NCBI GenBank assembly: GCA_023431285.1
Contig: JAEYXN010000114.1
Location: forward strand, 1 to 13,435
Length of the DNA: 13,435 bases
Direction: 5' to 3'
From: Bacteroidota bacterium
GTDB lineage: Bacteria; Bacteroidota; Bacteroidia; Cytophagales; Cyclobacteriaceae
A program made the translations under genes and the position numbers. Positions 8,129 through 13,314 of this stretch are shown one piece after another. The notes beneath the pieces were generated by a model. The model did not search any database, was not told where the DNA came from, and saw only the letters and a program-made list of their open reading frames with translations. Numbering within the stretch: the stretch's first letter is position 1; each line of letters starts with the position of its first letter.

Positions 8129-8388
8129 ACTATATAGATTTATGGTAGGAATAGATGTTGTACCTTGATTTGAATAACGGAGATGCGATTTCGCTAAGAG
8201 CCTAACAATCTACGTAAAAAAATATATGACAACCAATTCCATAAAACGAACTAAGAAAAGAAAGCTCACCTGAGGCGGCAGGTCATTCACACCTCTACAC
8301 CGCTACCGTGACTGGCAGCAGCGTGATTATCCGGCCGACCGACTGACCGAATCTCTCATGCAACGTTGCGGAACAGAAGGTCTTTTTC
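8129..8388. other. intergenic region between divergent genes
   Basis: The first 110 bases are AT-rich and should hold the promoter of the minus-strand T9SS gene, although no TAnnTTTG box is evident on that strand. An inverted repeat, ACCTG-6-CAGGT (8268-8283), and a GC-rich stretch, CGGCCGACCGACTGACCG (8332-8349), follow. The latter has a partial look-alike, CTGGCCGACTCACC, near 9063-9076 on the other side of the small membrane-protein genes. No RNA gene was recognised. Confidence 0.4.
8375..8380 (+). promoter_or_regulatory. Shine-Dalgarno-like AGAAGG before the 36-residue gene
   Basis: AGAAGG lies 8 nt before ATG 8389. Good SD sites are rare in this window, and this one is a main reason to accept the very short gene that follows. 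Confidence 0.5.
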
Positions 8389-8499
8389 ATGAACAATCAT
8401 GCACGGAATGACACATCACTTTGTATCAAAGCAACTGTACTATTCATTTACGTCATTGTTGCAGCAATGGCTCTTTTGTCCCGGCCGTCGAAGGGATGA
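8389..8499 (+). CDS. 36-residue single-helix membrane protein, unrecognised
   Basis: Very short open frame: a polar N-terminus (MNNHARNDTSLCIK), one strongly hydrophobic segment (ATVLFIYVIVAAMALL, residues 15-30) and a short basic end (SRPSKG). The layout fits a small integral membrane protein with one helix. Support comes from the AGAAGG site at proper spacing, from the clean amphipathic-to-hydrophobic pattern, and from position: it ends 20 bp before another tiny hydrophobic protein on the same strand, with a terminator after that gene. I do not recognise a family. Possible roles are a holin- or spanin-like lysis factor, a toxin of a small-protein toxin-antitoxin pair, or a membrane-complex subunit; none can be chosen from sequence alone. 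A chance open frame of this size cannot be ruled out. Confidence 0.5.
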   Translation: MNNHARNDTSLCIKATVLFIYVIVAAMALLSRPSKG

Positions 8500-8519
8500 A
8501 AACGTAAACCATTTTAATT

Positions 8520-8771
8520 ATGAATGTAGTTCAAAGAGTACAGGCGCCAACGCCTAAGTTCTTCCGCGTGTTACGCACCGTCGGACTGGTACTTGCCGCA
8601 GTGAGTGGAGCAGTACTTACTGCACCGGTATCACTTCCGGCAGTGGTCATCAGCGTTGCAGGATACGTCGGCGTTGCCGGTGCTGTAATGTCTGCAGTAA
8701 GCCAGGCTACTGTCGACGATAAGTCCAGGTTGCTGAATGATACCAGCCAAAGTAGTGGCGAAGATCATTGA
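8520..8771 (+). CDS. 83-residue small membrane protein with two predicted helices
   Basis: Small hydrophobic protein of unknown function. N-terminal MNVVQRVQAPTPKFFRVLRT (residues 1-20) is basic. It is followed by two Gly/Ala/Val-rich hydrophobic segments, about 21-36 and 39-61, separated by a Pro-containing turn (APVSLPA), and a polar, acidic tail (DDKSRLLNDTSQSSGEDH). Both ends are thus outside the membrane in a hairpin topology, the layout of class II holins, although many other small proteins share it. I believe proteins with an APTPKFF...LR opening recur in Bacteroidota genomes as hypothetical proteins, but this is unverified recall. No SD is visible before ATG 8520. It lies 20 bp after the 36-residue gene and is closed by its own terminator, so the two may be one transcript. 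Confidence 0.72.
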   Translation: MNVVQRVQAPTPKFFRVLRTVGLVLAAVSGAVLTAPVSLPAVVISVAGYVGVAGAVMSAVSQATVDDKSRLLNDTSQSSGEDH

Positions 8772-8785
8772 GAAGACCAAAAAGA

Positions 8786-8816
8786 AAGGGGAGCCCGTAA
8801 GCTCCCCTTAACATTT
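8786..8816 (+). terminator. hairpin terminator after the 83-residue gene
   Basis: Perfect 9-bp stem AAGGGGAGC / GCTCCCCTT (8786-8794 with 8801-8809), loop CCGTAA. The tail (AACATTT) is only moderately T-rich, so some read-through is possible. Confidence 0.7.
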
Positions 8817-8843
8817 AGAGTGATCATAGAAAATATGATGAAG

Positions 8844-8964
8844 CGGAATATCCAACGCTCAATATCAAATGATAGTTACCAATGAAATGCGGAATGTCAA
8901 ACGACGAATACGAATGTCCAATGATAAATGGAATGCAGGATATCCAACGACCAATCACCAATGG
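8844..8964. repeat. degenerate tract of GGAATRTCCAAYG-like units
   Basis: About six imperfect copies of a 12-13 bp unit are visible: GGAATATCCAACG (8845-8857), AATATCAAATG (8861-8871), GGAATGTCAAACG (8891-8903), CGAATGTCCAATG (8911-8923), GGATATCCAACG (8938-8949), then ACCAATCACCAATGG. Spacing between copies is irregular, so this is not a CRISPR array. No gene covers it. Confidence 0.6.
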
Positions 8965-9201
8965 AAAATCACAAATTCATGTAGTCTGATCTAACTACTA
9001 TGATTTGTCTATCGAAGAGCGGGATAACCAACTATCCTAATTTCCCCTGACCGGCAGACTGGCTGGCCGACTCACCAACCTACAAATCCCACAACCCCCA
9101 ATGAACGATTTCCAATCCCGATAATGAATCCCTGCTTCGACGTCTTCTCCATTGAAGTGCAACACAACCATCTTCCTGGCAAACCCTGACCAGCAGACCA
9201 A
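8965..9201. other. intergenic region, nothing recognised
   Basis: Together with the repeat tract this is the 385-base gap between the small membrane-protein terminator and the 63-residue gene. It has scattered pyrimidine-rich runs and a GC-rich stretch around 9050-9075, but I see no open frame with coding character, tRNA or strong hairpin. Confidence 0.4.
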
Positions 9202-9393
9202 CTACATTATCTTCCTTACCACCTCTTCATACGGCAACCCCGTATACTCGCAGAACTCGCCGAGACTGACAAATTGGTGACTAGCCTTTCCATGATGCTC
9301 CCGAAGTTCCTTCAGAAGTTTACGAGCATAACGCTCAGTGCGGCCGGTGATGTACTGAATATCCTTCGCGAAGATGGCAATTCGTGGGTTCAT
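9202..9393 (-). CDS. 63-residue protein with possible helix-turn-helix, unrecognised
   Basis: Short basic protein starting MNPRIAIFAKDIQYITGR. Residues about 9-30 (AKDIQYITGRTERYARKLLKEL) have the spacing of a helix-turn-helix: a first helix ending at ITG, a turn, then a basic second helix that would contact DNA. Residues 38-62 (SHQFVSLGEFCEYTGLPYEEVVRKI) contain a second helix-turn-helix-like repeat. Short proteins of this kind often act as excisionase-like or adaptor DNA-binding factors, but no family was identified with confidence. No SD is seen before the ATG. It lies 80 bp downstream of the lipoprotein gene on the same strand, so it could be a distal member of the sigma-factor operon, or an independent gene. 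Confidence 0.65.
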   Translation of the reverse strand: MNPRIAIFAKDIQYITGRTERYARKLLKELREHHGKASHQFVSLGEFCEYTGLPYEEVVRKIM

Positions 9394-9473
9394 TGTGAGA
9401 GAACGATTAGCTTGTTTTGTTAGAGTGCCATAAAGGCTAAATGTTTTTCACATGGACTGCGGAGAAGTCAACG

Positions 9474-10511
9474 TCACTCTTTTCTTCTGCGGGCAAAGAG
9501 TACAATAGTCAGTCCCAGTATGACAACCGTTGTGATGACAGCCCACAGATTCAGCTTGCGCGAGGTCGCGTGCAGCTTGTGGTCCATGATCAGAAATTTA
9601 ATGACAGGCGGATGATAAAGTAGTCGGTTACCAATGACAGAATCTGCATTGCTTGATACCACTTTCCCCGGCATGGCAATCACGTGTTGATACGTCCCTT
9701 CGCTCGCCCAGGAAATGAAAGCCAACTTAGACTCGATAACCTTTGATCTCATGGCAAACTCACGGCGCGCAAATGCATAGTCTAAAGGTACTCCCAGACT
9801 GTCCAAAAGATCAATCAAAGACCCGGCGTTCTTGCCATCACCATCCAGGAGGTCATTAAACATCGCGTCTTTGTGCAATGCAATCGAATCCTTCCATCTC
9901 TCGTCGATGTTCTGCGACTTCATCAGATCATACACGATGTCGAAGTATTCATCACCGATCGCAGCAGTCCCATATTTATCGAACCACTTTTCATTCAGCA
10001 ACGCGAGATGAACGCTGTCAGCAAGTGAAATCTTCTTCCCTTCGGCGGGAAGCCTTTCAACGAACGCTGAATCTTCAGGTGTCACATACTGGTCAATAGG
10101 AAGTTTCATTCTGTTTATCCGATGGTAAGTATCCGAGTAGTAGAAGTAAGTGTAAAACCAGCGAAACTTCTTTTCGAATGTACTTGTAATCCGGAATGTC
10201 GTGTCCGTATAACGTCCTTGTTCTTCGTTCAAAGCGTCAACTGACTCGAACGCTTTGGTGTATTGCACCTGGTACGCCTTCTCATCGGAAGCTGTATCGA
10301 CTGGCAGATCCTTCTTAGTCCAGCCTGTCTGTTCAGAGACGCCCATCATCTTCTCGCTTTCTCCTTTCTTTGGATCGCGATGATAAAACGAGATAGTCTT
10401 TTTGATAGAGCCATCTTCGTGTACAATACTTTCATTCGAGACATTGTGTCCGCAGGACGACAATAGGGCGATGGCTGCGGCAGCGATTAATGTACTACTG
10501 AGGATTTTCAT
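9474..10511 (-). CDS. predicted lipoprotein with C-terminal membrane helix, third gene of sigma operon
   Basis: Unrecognised 345-residue envelope protein. The start at 10511 is chosen because AAAGGAG lies 8 nt upstream; an upstream in-frame ATG at 10529 would add six residues (MKGEQT) encoded by that SD sequence. MKILSSTLIAAAAIALLSSC is a lipoprotein signal with the lipobox LSSC, so Cys20 should be lipidated. The middle (about 30-270) is charged and soluble. Near the C-terminus, VIAMPGKVVSSNADSVIGNRLLYHPP resembles (in part) the beta domain of LppM/DUF3153-type proteins. It is followed by a membrane helix (NLWAVITTVVILGLTIVLFA) and a basic end, RRRKE. This gives two membrane anchors and implies retention in the inner membrane. 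The gene overlaps the anti-sigma gene by 17 bp, so the product is probably made with that system and may be its target or a sensor. Confidence 0.82.
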   Translation of the reverse strand: MKILSSTLIAAAAIALLSSCGHNVSNESIVHEDGSIKKTISFYHRDPKKGESEKMMGVSEQTGWTKKDLPVDTASDEKAYQVQYTKAFESVDALNEEQGRYTDTTFRITSTFEKKFRWFYTYFYYSDTYHRINRMKLPIDQYVTPEDSAFVERLPAEGKKISLADSVHLALLNEKWFDKYGTAAIGDEYFDIVYDLMKSQNIDERWKDSIALHKDAMFNDLLDGDGKNAGSLIDLLDSLGVPLDYAFARREFAMRSKVIESKLAFISWASEGTYQHVIAMPGKVVSSNADSVIGNRLLYHPPVIKFLIMDHKLHATSRKLNLWAVITTVVILGLTIVLFARRRKE

Positions 10512-11028
10512 AGTTTGTTCTCCTTTCATAAAATGATGGTGGGCAATCTTGTTTTGTTATACAACTGGTTAGAGAATACTTCTTTTCATCTGATCTTTTA
10601 GCACGCACTACCTTCTCTATGAATCCTGTGCTTCGTAAGACAACTACCCGTGGTGATGGTGCATCATACGAAACGGGATTTGAAGAATGCGTTCCCTTTT
10701 CAAGGAAGAGTGTCAGGATCAATATCAGAGAGACGCCGGCAAGGCTGTACCGAAGCCATGCCACGTTGATCCAGTCGAGCCAGTGATAGCGGGTGTGATG
10801 CGATGCGGCTTCATGACCTATTGCATCCATGATGCGACGGGTAAGCTGCGCGGCATTATCTGGCACAGGTTGGTGTGTCTTTTCCGCGACGCTTATCAAT
10901 GCGAGAGACTGCTCACGCAGATACTGACATTCGGCGCACGTTATCAGGTGATCATCAACCGCTTTCCTTTGATCGGCTGAGAGATCATCATAGAGCCAGA
11001 TCAAATCTTCAATTTCTTCACAAGTCAT
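10495..11028 (-). CDS. zinc-finger anti-sigma factor, membrane-bound
   Basis: Predicted to hold the neighbouring ECF sigma factor inactive at the inner membrane. The N-terminal cytoplasmic domain starts MTCEEIEDLIWLYDDLS and carries the zinc anti-sigma motif His27-x3-Cys31-x2-Cys34 (HLITCAEC), with Cys3 as an extra candidate ligand. A single membrane helix spans about residues 92-109 (RYSLAGVSLILILTLFLE). The periplasmic tail of about 65 residues is basic and has Cys residues in TSCITKQDCPP, which might form a disulfide. The ATG overlaps the sigma-factor stop (ATGA), and AAAGGAAGG lies just upstream, both pointing to translational coupling and balanced amounts of the two proteins. The periplasmic part is short and shows no known sensor domain. 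Confidence 0.9.
   Translation of the reverse strand: MTCEEIEDLIWLYDDLSADQRKAVDDHLITCAECQYLREQSLALISVAEKTHQPVPDNAAQLTRRIMDAIGHEAASHHTRYHWLDWINVAWLRYSLAGVSLILILTLFLEKGTHSSNPVSYDAPSPRVVVLRSTGFIEKVVRAKRSDEKKYSLTSCITKQDCPPSFYERRTNYENPQ
10520..10526 (-). promoter_or_regulatory. Shine-Dalgarno AAAGGAG that sets the lipoprotein start
   Basis: Reads AAAGGAG on the minus strand, 8 nt before ATG 10511. It lies inside the 3' end of the anti-sigma gene and inside the extra codons that the upstream ATG at 10529 would translate, so it favours the shorter protein. Confidence 0.7.
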
Positions 11029-11600
11029 AAGCCTTCCTTTTTTTGAATTCTATAGATGAGGTCGATGGTTCTCGCTACCGACTTCCTGGCAAGACACAAA
11101 TGAGCCTTGACCTGATCGGCGGTCATCGATAACGCCTGACACGTCTCTTCCGCGCTCAGCATCTGCAGATGCCGTAATACAAAGACAGCTTTCTGAAGTG
11201 CCGGCAGGGCGTCCGTTGCCGCCTTGATATATTCTGAAAGTTCCTGTCTTTCCACCATCGACTCTGCGCTGACAACATCAATGACATGGGACGCATTGTC
11301 TTCTTCAATTCGTGTTCGGCCGAGGCGGTGGTGTGCAGACTTCAGCAGGTCAAGAGAAAGGTTGGTGGTGATTTCGTAGAGCCACGTACTTACTTTTACA
11401 CCGCTGCGATATTTTGGAAGATGTTTCCAAAGTCGAACGAATGCATCCTGAGTGATGTCCTCAGCGTCTTCGGCATTGCCTACCATTCGATACGCCAGTG
11501 CATATACAAATCCCTGGTGAGACTCAACGATCTGCCGGAAGGCGAGCTGATCGCCATTCGCGGCCTTCTTAATTATTTCCGTTGAGACAGGTTTCGGCAT
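11025..11600 (-). CDS. RNA polymerase sigma factor, ECF subfamily
   Basis: Directs RNA polymerase to a regulon of alternative promoters. Length (191 residues) and order are typical. Region sigma2 is at about 20-90: AFRQIVESHQGFVYALAYRMVGNAEDAEDITQDAFVRLWKHL (in part), with the DAEDITQDAFVRLW core-binding and -10 helix, then VSTWLYEITTNLSLDLL. A linker with acidic residues follows, then sigma4 at about 130-180 (LPALQKAVFVLRHLQMLSAEETCQALSMTADQVKAHLCLARKSV, in part), the -35-binding helix-turn-helix. The next gene is its anti-sigma factor, overlapping by 4 bp. No SD is visible at ATG 11600. A TAGTTTTG box on the minus strand about 150 bp upstream may be its promoter, close to a set of 10-bp tandem repeats; autoregulation is common for such operons but not shown here. 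Confidence 0.95.
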   Translation of the reverse strand: MPKPVSTEIIKKAANGDQLAFRQIVESHQGFVYALAYRMVGNAEDAEDITQDAFVRLWKHLPKYRSGVKVSTWLYEITTNLSLDLLKSAHHRLGRTRIEEDNASHVIDVVSAESMVERQELSEYIKAATDALPALQKAVFVLRHLQMLSAEETCQALSMTADQVKAHLCLARKSVARTIDLIYRIQKKEGL

Positions 11601-11747
11601 TTGATTCTAATACGACGCAGCCTGCTAAAAGTAAAAAAGATTTCTCAGGAAATTTTTCAAAGGCTGATAACGCCAGCGCAATAACGCAGTCTACAACGCC
11701 TGAAGGGCTTATTTCCTGGAAGTTCCTTCCTGGATTTTCCGGGTGAA

Positions 11748-11755
11748 CAAAACTA
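11748..11755 (-). promoter_or_regulatory. TAGTTTTG, possible -7 box for the sigma operon
   Basis: On the minus strand this is an exact TAnnTTTG match, 148 bp before the sigma-factor ATG. No -33 TTTG stands at the proper distance. The four tandem repeats begin 34 bp further upstream. This remains a weak prediction. Confidence 0.25.
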
Positions 11756-11789
11756 CCATTTGCGGAATAAAGGGAATAATCCGGAACAG

Positions 11790-11829
11790 ACATGAACAAA
11801 CATGAACAAGAATGAACAAGAATGAACAA
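11790..11829. repeat. four tandem 10-bp repeats, RMATGAACAA
   Basis: ACATGAACAA, ACATGAACAA, GAATGAACAA, GAATGAACAA follow one another with no gap. The 10-bp period is close to one DNA turn, so the same bases face the same side in each copy. They lie between the divergent sigma operon and the 252-residue gene. None gives a useful open frame on the plus strand. Confidence 0.85.
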
Positions 11830-11876
11830 AGAATACTCCTGTGACGCGCGGTGTACAAACTGCTCGAGGTCGCCTA

Positions 11877-11884
11877 TATGTTTG
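11877..11884 (+). promoter_or_regulatory. TATGTTTG, possible -7 box for the 252-residue gene
   Basis: Exact TAnnTTTG match on the plus strand, 73 bp before ATG 11958. A -33 element was not found. The resulting leader would include the AACAAA-T-TTTGTT inverted repeat next to the start codon. Confidence 0.3.
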
Positions 11885-11957
11885 TGCCGTTGCTGCAGCA
11901 CAGGCTTATCCGGAGTGTGCCTTAAACACGAAGGGAAACACTTAACAAATTTTGTTT

Positions 11958-12716
11958 ATGGCAATACAAGATAGTTTGCTAACATTCAAAGGACAGATGG
12001 GAGGGATCTCATTTTACAAATCGCGCAACGGTACGTATTCCGCGAGGAAGAAGGGTGGCATTGACGCAAAGCGTCTGAAGACTGACCCTGCGTTTCAACG
12101 CACTCGTGAGAACAGTGCTGAGTTTGCAAATGCTGCGTCTGCAGCAAGAGCGCTTCGCAGGGCGCTGGTGTCCCAGCTTCAGAGCGCTAAGGACAGCGGG
12201 ATGTCTGCGCGTCTTACCAGGGAAATGATCAAGGTACTCCGTGGAGATCTCATCAACCCTCGCGGTAAGCGCAACCCGATGGAAGGAGATCTTTCTGTTC
12301 TTGCAGGGTTTGAATTCAATGAGAATGCTCCGCTTTCCATCAGCTTCAGGGTTCCCCACAGCGTAAGCATCGATCGTGTCCTGGGCACCTTGTCCCTGGA
12401 TATCCCGGCGTATAAACCTGCATACAATGTTGTTCAACCGGTGGGTGCAACGCACTATCAGTTGATGATGGCCGGAGTTGAAGTAAACCTTGCCGATGGC
12501 ACGTTCACCGTTGACTCGAAAGAGACAGCGTTGACGGCCATTGGTGGGCAGGACGAACCTGCGCAGTTGCTCACGGCAACAGTGTCGGCGCAAAGTGCAA
12601 ATCCGCTCTTTGTGATCGTCGGCATCAGGTTCTCACAGCTCGTCAATGGCGAGCAGTATCCGCTGCATAGTGGAGCGTTCAATGCGCTGTCCATTGCTGC
12701 GGTAGACAAAGTGTGA
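11958..12716 (+). CDS. 252-residue protein of unknown function with FYK/KGG N-terminal motif
   Basis: Start at ATG 11958; an in-frame TTG two codons earlier is less likely. The N-terminus, MAIQDSLLTFKGQMGGISFYK (in part) then NGTYSARKKGGIDAKRLKTDPAFQRTREN, is conserved-looking and basic. The G-x-x-G-G-x-(S/T)-F-Y-K followed by A-R-x-K-G-G pattern faintly recalls the opening of DUF6266-type Bacteroidota proteins, but I would not assign it there. Residues 50-100 are helical and Ala/Arg-rich (FANAASAARALRRALVSQL). From about 110 on it is beta-rich, with regularly spaced hydrophobic strands and no catalytic motif, signal peptide or membrane helix. This could be a structural or virion-like protein, an effector, or a DNA-associated protein. 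It is followed by a hairpin and then a 61-residue membrane protein on the same strand. The long antisense frame opposite it is a shadow. Confidence 0.85.
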   Translation: MAIQDSLLTFKGQMGGISFYKSRNGTYSARKKGGIDAKRLKTDPAFQRTRENSAEFANAASAARALRRALVSQLQSAKDSGMSARLTREMIKVLRGDLINPRGKRNPMEGDLSVLAGFEFNENAPLSISFRVPHSVSIDRVLGTLSLDIPAYKPAYNVVQPVGATHYQLMMAGVEVNLADGTFTVDSKETALTAIGGQDEPAQLLTATVSAQSANPLFVIVGIRFSQLVNGEQYPLHSGAFNALSIAAVDKV

Positions 12717-12722
12717 TAGTCG

Positions 12723-12758
12723 GGGCCGGGTTCATCAAAGGTGACCCGGCCCTTGTTT
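12723..12758 (+). terminator. GC-rich hairpin between the 252- and 61-residue genes
   Basis: Perfect 9-bp stem GGGCCGGGT / ACCCGGCCC (12723-12731 with 12744-12752) with a 12-nt loop, then TTGTTTC. It lies 6 bp after the stop codon and 19 bp before the next ATG. It would end or reduce transcription into the 61-residue gene unless that gene has its own promoter. Confidence 0.7.
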
Positions 12759-12777
12759 CAACCAAAACCATTCACAT

Positions 12778-12963
12778 ATGGCTGCATCCCATAGTCAATC
12801 GACCACCATCATGGGAACAGCGTCCGGTACGTTGCTTTCCATTAGCGCCACCATTCATTCAGGAGACATTCTCAAGACCATCATCCTCGCTGCCATAGGC
12901 GCCTGTGTCAGCTTCGTGGTGTCAATCATTCTGAAGAGGATTGGGAGGTTGTTTAAGGATTAA
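12778..12963 (+). CDS. 61-residue single-helix membrane protein, unrecognised
   Basis: Small protein with a Ser/Thr-rich N-terminus (MAASHSQSTTIMGTASGT), one clear membrane helix (ILKTIILAAIGACVSFVVSIIL, about 31-52) and a basic end, KRIGRLFKD, which should stay in the cytoplasm. The Gly/Ala/Ser-rich helix with a basic tail is like small holin-type or membrane-anchor proteins, but no family is assigned. No SD site is evident. It lies between the GC-rich hairpin and a strong terminator, so it may be transcribed at a different level from the 252-residue gene. An overlapping 61-codon frame from 12713 lacks coding character and was not chosen. Confidence 0.7.
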   Translation: MAASHSQSTTIMGTASGTLLSISATIHSGDILKTIILAAIGACVSFVVSIILKRIGRLFKD

Positions 12964-12977
12964 AACAATCAATTAAG

Positions 12978-13004
12978 AAAAGCCCTCATAAGGGGGCTTT
13001 TTTT
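12978..13004 (+). terminator. strong intrinsic terminator after the 61-residue gene
   Basis: AAAAGCCCTC / GGGGGCTTTT (12978-12987 with 12992-13001) form a 10-bp stem, with one G-T pair, around ATAA, ending in a run of seven T. It lies 14 bp after the stop codon, which supports the 61-residue gene being real. Confidence 0.92.
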
Positions 13005-13124
13005 CATGGAGGGCTTCACCACTCCCTTGCATACGGGAGAATCTTCAAGCATTTGAGATCAGTTTGATATTGGGGCGTCTGGTATTCTGCCTTTCTACCA
13101 TAGGATTACTCCAAAACTTATTTC

Positions 13125-13225
13125 AGGGGGCGCGTCCCTGCGGGCCGGGCTGTACGTTACAAGTCCTCGCCCCACGCACTACCTTACGCTGCTGTGGGCT
13201 TTCCACTTCCATCCCTCGCGCGGGT
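13125..13225. other. GC-rich block with RNA-like folding potential
   Basis: CCCACGCA (13171-13178) can pair with TGC-T-GTGGG (13190-13198), an 8-bp stem with one bulge and an 11-nt loop. CCCTGCGGG (13136-13144) forms a small hairpin, and GCGCG (13130-13134) can pair with CGCGC (13217-13221) to close the block. The base composition differs sharply from the AT-rich flanks. It may be a structured RNA or a dispersed repeat; the strand is unknown. Confidence 0.4.
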
Positions 13226-13256
13226 TTCCTCTACGAAGAAAGCATCCATCTACTTT

Positions 13257-13312
13257 CTCTGCGTCCGTCATTCAGAGAATTTAGCATTCCCTCTGCGTCC
13301 GTCATTCAGAGA
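13257..13312. repeat. two identical 22-bp direct repeats, 12 bp apart
   Basis: The segments 13257-13278 and 13291-13312 are identical over 22 bases, starting CTCTGCGTCC and ending GTCATTCAGAGA. Each copy begins with CTCTG and ends with CAGAG plus one A, so each can also form a short 5-bp hairpin. Only two copies are present, so this is not called a CRISPR array. Confidence 0.85.
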
Positions 13313-13314
13313 CC

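Larger units (their letters stand above)
11601..11957. other. divergent intergenic region holding promoters and repeats
   Basis: This 357-base gap separates the sigma operon from the 252-residue gene. It contains the minus-strand TAGTTTTG box, the 10-bp tandem repeats, a plus-strand TATGTTTG box (11877-11884) and a 13-bp inverted repeat AACAAA-T-TTTGTT (11944-11956) directly before the ATG. No small coding frame was convincing. Confidence 0.5.
13005..13314. other. non-coding region with a GC-rich foldable element and direct repeats
   Basis: This 310-base gap has no convincing gene. A small hairpin, CTCCC-8-GGGAG, occurs around 13023-13040. A GC-rich block runs from about 13125 to 13225, and two 22-bp direct repeats follow. 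An 84-codon plus-strand frame crosses the whole region but reads through the repeats and shows no protein-like pattern. Confidence 0.5.

Noticed and set aside
8388..8396. CATGAACAA at the 36-residue gene start as an extra copy of the 11790-11829 tandem unit
   Set aside because: Nine bases can match by chance, and here they encode the start and next codons of the small gene. No tandem copies are present.
8844..8964. CRISPR array
   Set aside because: Units are imperfect, only 12-13 bp, and spaced at irregular and very short distances, and no cas gene is present.
12009..12593. 194-codon open frame on the minus strand opposite the 252-residue gene
   Set aside because: It is full of Arg, His and Cys with no protein-like pattern, as expected for the antisense of a coding frame. 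The plus-strand frame has the better start, composition and following terminators.
13257..13312. Minimal CRISPR array from the 22-bp repeats
   Set aside because: Only two copies with a 12-bp spacer, too short for any known CRISPR spacer.
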